Positions 61,801-64,000 of a stretch of DNA of 64,000 nt are shown here, one piece after another (position 1 is the stretch's first letter; every line of letters begins with the position of its first letter). The notes below the pieces were generated by a model. That model ran no database searches, was not told the DNA's origin, and worked only from the letters and a program-made list of their open reading frames with translations. The DNA is from Trichoplax sp. H2 (Eukaryota > Placozoa > Uniplacotomia > Trichoplacea), in NCBI GenBank assembly GCA_003344405.1, contig NOWV01000142.1, positions 62,001 through 126,000 of the forward strand. Reading direction: 5' to 3'. The position numbers were made by a program, and so were the translations under genes.

Positions 61801-62845
61801 CGACTCACGCCTTGCAGATTCCAAAGCTTGATCAAATTCGCCTTCGTTCATGACTATTCTCATACCCTATAAATATGTAAGAATGTAGCTATATTAACAT
61901 CCATTCATAGCAATAATGATTTACAAGGTTGCATAAAAACAACATTTGCAAAGAAATAGAACGTCTTCACTAACTTTTCCACCACCTCCACAGACGGCTT
62001 TTAGCATGACAGGATACCCGATACGACTAGCCTCATCCTTTAGTTTTGCATCCGCTTGATCTTCACCATGATATCCTTCTATAATTGGGACACCAGCATC
62101 CGCCATAATTTGCTTGGAAGTGCTTTAAGAGATAGAATAATATGTAATAAGTTTTAAGCTAGGTTCATCAGAGGAATAAATTTTTCTATTGAAAACCTCT
62201 TAAGACCCATATCTCGAATTGCGCTTGCTGGCGGACCGATGAATACTATCCCTTGGGATTCACAAAGTTCAGCAAAGTCCGCGTTTTCAGATAGGAAACC
62301 ATATCCGGGATGAATAGCCTTTTGGATAGGAATATTACGAACTGTAAATTACACGTTCGTTGCAAAATAGCATACGTAACACGGAATAAACTACAAAAGA
62401 TTAAGCGTTTACTTGAGCTCCACAATAATTTGCAATATCAAGAATTTTATCGCCCCGCAAATAGCTATCCCGTGATGGTGCTTCACCAATATAGTATGCT
62501 TCATCGGCCTATAAAGATGTAAATTATCCGATTCAAAACTTCATTCAATTACAAATAGTCGCCATATATTACTGTCGAATCGGGAAGACACGGTATCATT
62601 TACCAATAGAGGATAAGTAAAATAAATTATAAACAACGAGTTACCATTTCAACGTGCATCGATCCCTGGTCTGCACTACTATATACGGCTACAGTCTTAA
62701 TGCCCATCGATTTGGCAGTTTTAATCACCCTACAAGCAATTTCACCGCGATTCGCTATTAAGACTTTGGAAATCTTCTTTCTTTTGACTTCTATTGGGAT
62801 AAAAAGATGGTTTTGGTGAATGATAAAATAAAAAAGCCTAGTCAT
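58837..62845 (-). CDS. MCCC1: MCCC1, biotin-containing alpha subunit of 3-methylcrotonyl-CoA carboxylase, 20 exons
   Basis: Exons (5' to 3'): 62645-62845, 62413-62508, 62197-62318, 61975-62122, 61745-61866, 61550-61661, 61372-61453, 61225-61292, 61037-61096, 60840-60934, 60647-60735, 60389-60498, 60186-60278, 59991-60117, 59816-59905, 59685-59734, 59453-59599, 59266-59376, 59124-59195, 58837-58953. They total 2112 nt (703 aa; human about 725). The subunit carboxylates biotin with ATP and bicarbonate for leucine breakdown in mitochondria. The biotin-carboxylase part shows [27 protein letters not shown], the ATP-grasp loop GGGGKG (from 185), [18 protein letters not shown] and [16 protein letters not shown]. 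The C-terminal biotinyl domain shows IEAMKME with biotin Lys663. Tissue-variable residues lie between. The start is the least certain point: ATG 62845 gives a 20-odd-residue hydrophobic leader, but CCCAATAG at 62791-62798 could be an acceptor joined to an unseen upstream exon with the transit peptide. Confidence 0.93.
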
Positions 62846-63909
62846 GCTGGATTACGAGTATATAATTTAGCAGCAACTACTGTGTATCAAGTGTTATCTA
62901 ATGGTTAAAGTTAAAACAGCACATTGGAAACATAATAATTATAACGATATCTATATTGAATACAGCAAAAGGTAAAAATAAGCTAAGTAATGCAAGCAGC
63001 AATGGTAGTTGATAGATTTATTTCTTAATTATACGAGTACTACTATCGAACGCTTACTACAATATTAGTTGGTAGTCATGAAAATAACAACATATAAGAT
63101 GTAATTGCAAGCACAGATGCCGTTAAAATCTACTTATTTTTTGCTAAATGACTCATTGCAAAATGGGTATCAATAGAATTTATAATTAAGATTATTGTAA
63201 AACATGATTATTTCAAATACTAATGCAAACTCGATTGCCCAAAAAGTCGCACGTCAGGACAATGTTACAGGAGGCTTTAATCTACTGCCATGAGTCTACA
63301 ACTAGTTCTATCCTTATCTTGATATCAATTTCACCACCAATATTTACTAACAATAGTGTGGAATAATACCTGTTGATTGATATCTTTCGAAAAGATTTCT
63401 CAATGTAACGATCGGTCTCCTATAATGCGATAGCAAAATATAAGCAATCCAATTACAACGTGGTTAATCAATAATATTTATTTCTTATTAATCCTGTTGG
63501 ATTAATTCGTTATGCGTTAATCCATGGGCCACTAGAAGAAGCTAGGGGAAACTACGGCTTCTTCGAGTGGTCTATGGTTATCCTATAGTATTACGTAAGG
63601 GAAGAGTCTTTGCATCGCCTTTAATGAAAATAAAGTTTGATTAATTATAATACCGATATTAACGTTAGGAAGGTAAAGTACTTAGGTCTAAGCATGCTAC
63701 TCATCGAACGATGTAAAGTGATGGTAATTTGCATTGAAAGTTGACAAGAAGCGTAGAAATTGTGTATCAACTATTTTACAGAGCAATTCTGGGTTAGGAT
63801 GAAGCAGGGTATGAAGGCTTTATACACAGTCTACGGGATAATAACAAGCTAATTCAGATTTAGATCCAAGCATATATTCTCTATCTACCGTTCAAGATTG
63901 TTTGGATAG
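62846..63909. other. intergenic DNA upstream of MCCC1
   Basis: AT-rich, with no open frame I can support. An additional 5' exon of MCCC1 may hide here. The hairpin at 63522-63577 is the only clear structure. Confidence 0.5.
63522..63577. ncRNA. 14-bp hairpin (one mismatch) with extended outer stem, candidate structured RNA
   Basis: CCACTAGAAGAAGC (63529-63542) pairs with GCTTCTTCGAGTGG (63557-63570) except for one mismatch, around a 14-nt loop. Outside a 3-nt internal mismatch, CCAT (63522-63525) pairs with ATGG (63574-63577). It could be a transcribed hairpin or a small inverted-repeat element; no promoter is evident. Confidence 0.35.
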
Positions 63910-64000
63910 AAAATCATTCCTACTGCTCCTAATTGCTCTAGGGAGCACTTTGGGTCAACAGTGCTATTCAACTGCTCAAGTTTACATAGGCAATGAACTC
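63910..64000 (+). CDS. possible signal-peptide exon of a secreted protein, cut by window end
   Basis: After a possible acceptor (TTTGGATAG) the frame reads KSFLLLLIALGSTLGQQCYS followed by TAQVYIGNEL, and stays open to the last base. The Lys, hydrophobic core and small residues before QQC look like a secretory signal. No ATG is in this exon, so the initiator would have to come from an upstream exon that I cannot identify. It may also be chance. Confidence 0.3.

Noticed and set aside
1-64000. tRNA, rRNA or spliceosomal RNA genes
   Set aside because: I looked for box-B-like GGTTCGAATC and clover-leaf arms and saw none convincing; a covariance-model scan would be needed to be sure.

Overview
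The window reads as nuclear DNA of an early-branching animal, most likely a placozoan (Trichoplax-like). This is an inference. It rests on AT-rich sequence (roughly one third G+C by eye), compact genes cut into many small exons by mostly short GT-AG introns, and an animal gene set (WDR44, IFT80, MCCC1, LYPLAL1, a MINDY-4/4B deubiquitinase relative, a nitrobindin of the THAP4 type and a goose-type lysozyme). Nothing looks bacterial. I built the gene models by hand, following reading frame across splice sites and recalled family alignments. Open reading frames alone show only fragments of these genes.

Layout. 1-13015: gene-poor, AT-rich DNA. 13016-20212 (-): complete 24-exon WDR44, 905 codons, with an FFAT-like VAP-binding motif at its N-terminus. 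20213-24088: repeat-rich spacer holding a 20-N assembly gap flanked by two near-identical copies, which look like unmerged contig ends. 24089-26278 (+): three-exon RRM plus RGG/GY RNA-binding protein. 26279-30090: mostly empty, with one doubtful small gene and a perfect 19-bp hairpin. 30091-31886 (-): stand-alone nitrobindin whose first exon is 7 nt. 32726-38320 (+): complete 25-exon IFT80 (769 aa) whose first intron is a U12-type AT-AC intron. 38321-44000: gene-poor, with decayed tandem repeats. 44001-46789 (+): secreted goose-type lysozyme with two Cys-rich modules in front of the catalytic domain, preceded by a TATA box. 48153-50207 (-): complete LYPLAL1-type serine hydrolase (237 aa). 52503-58283 (+): MINDY-4/4B-family protein with the catalytic Cys but not the catalytic His. 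58837-62845 (-): 20-exon MCCC1, the biotin-carrying subunit of methylcrotonyl-CoA carboxylase. 62846-64000: spacer with a hairpin and, at the right edge, a possible signal-peptide exon.

The genes do not form one pathway. They are housekeeping, trafficking, ciliary, metabolic and innate-defence genes in ordinary metazoan arrangement: divergent pairs (WDR44/RNA-binding protein, nitrobindin/IFT80, LYPLAL1/MINDY) alternate with convergent pairs (lysozyme/LYPLAL1, MINDY/MCCC1). The most notable observations are the AT-AC minor-spliceosome intron in IFT80, the MINDY protein with a half-missing active site, the exon-modular lysozyme, the THAP-less nitrobindin, and a strong excess of the palindromic-half words TACTGTA/TACAGTA in non-coding DNA.
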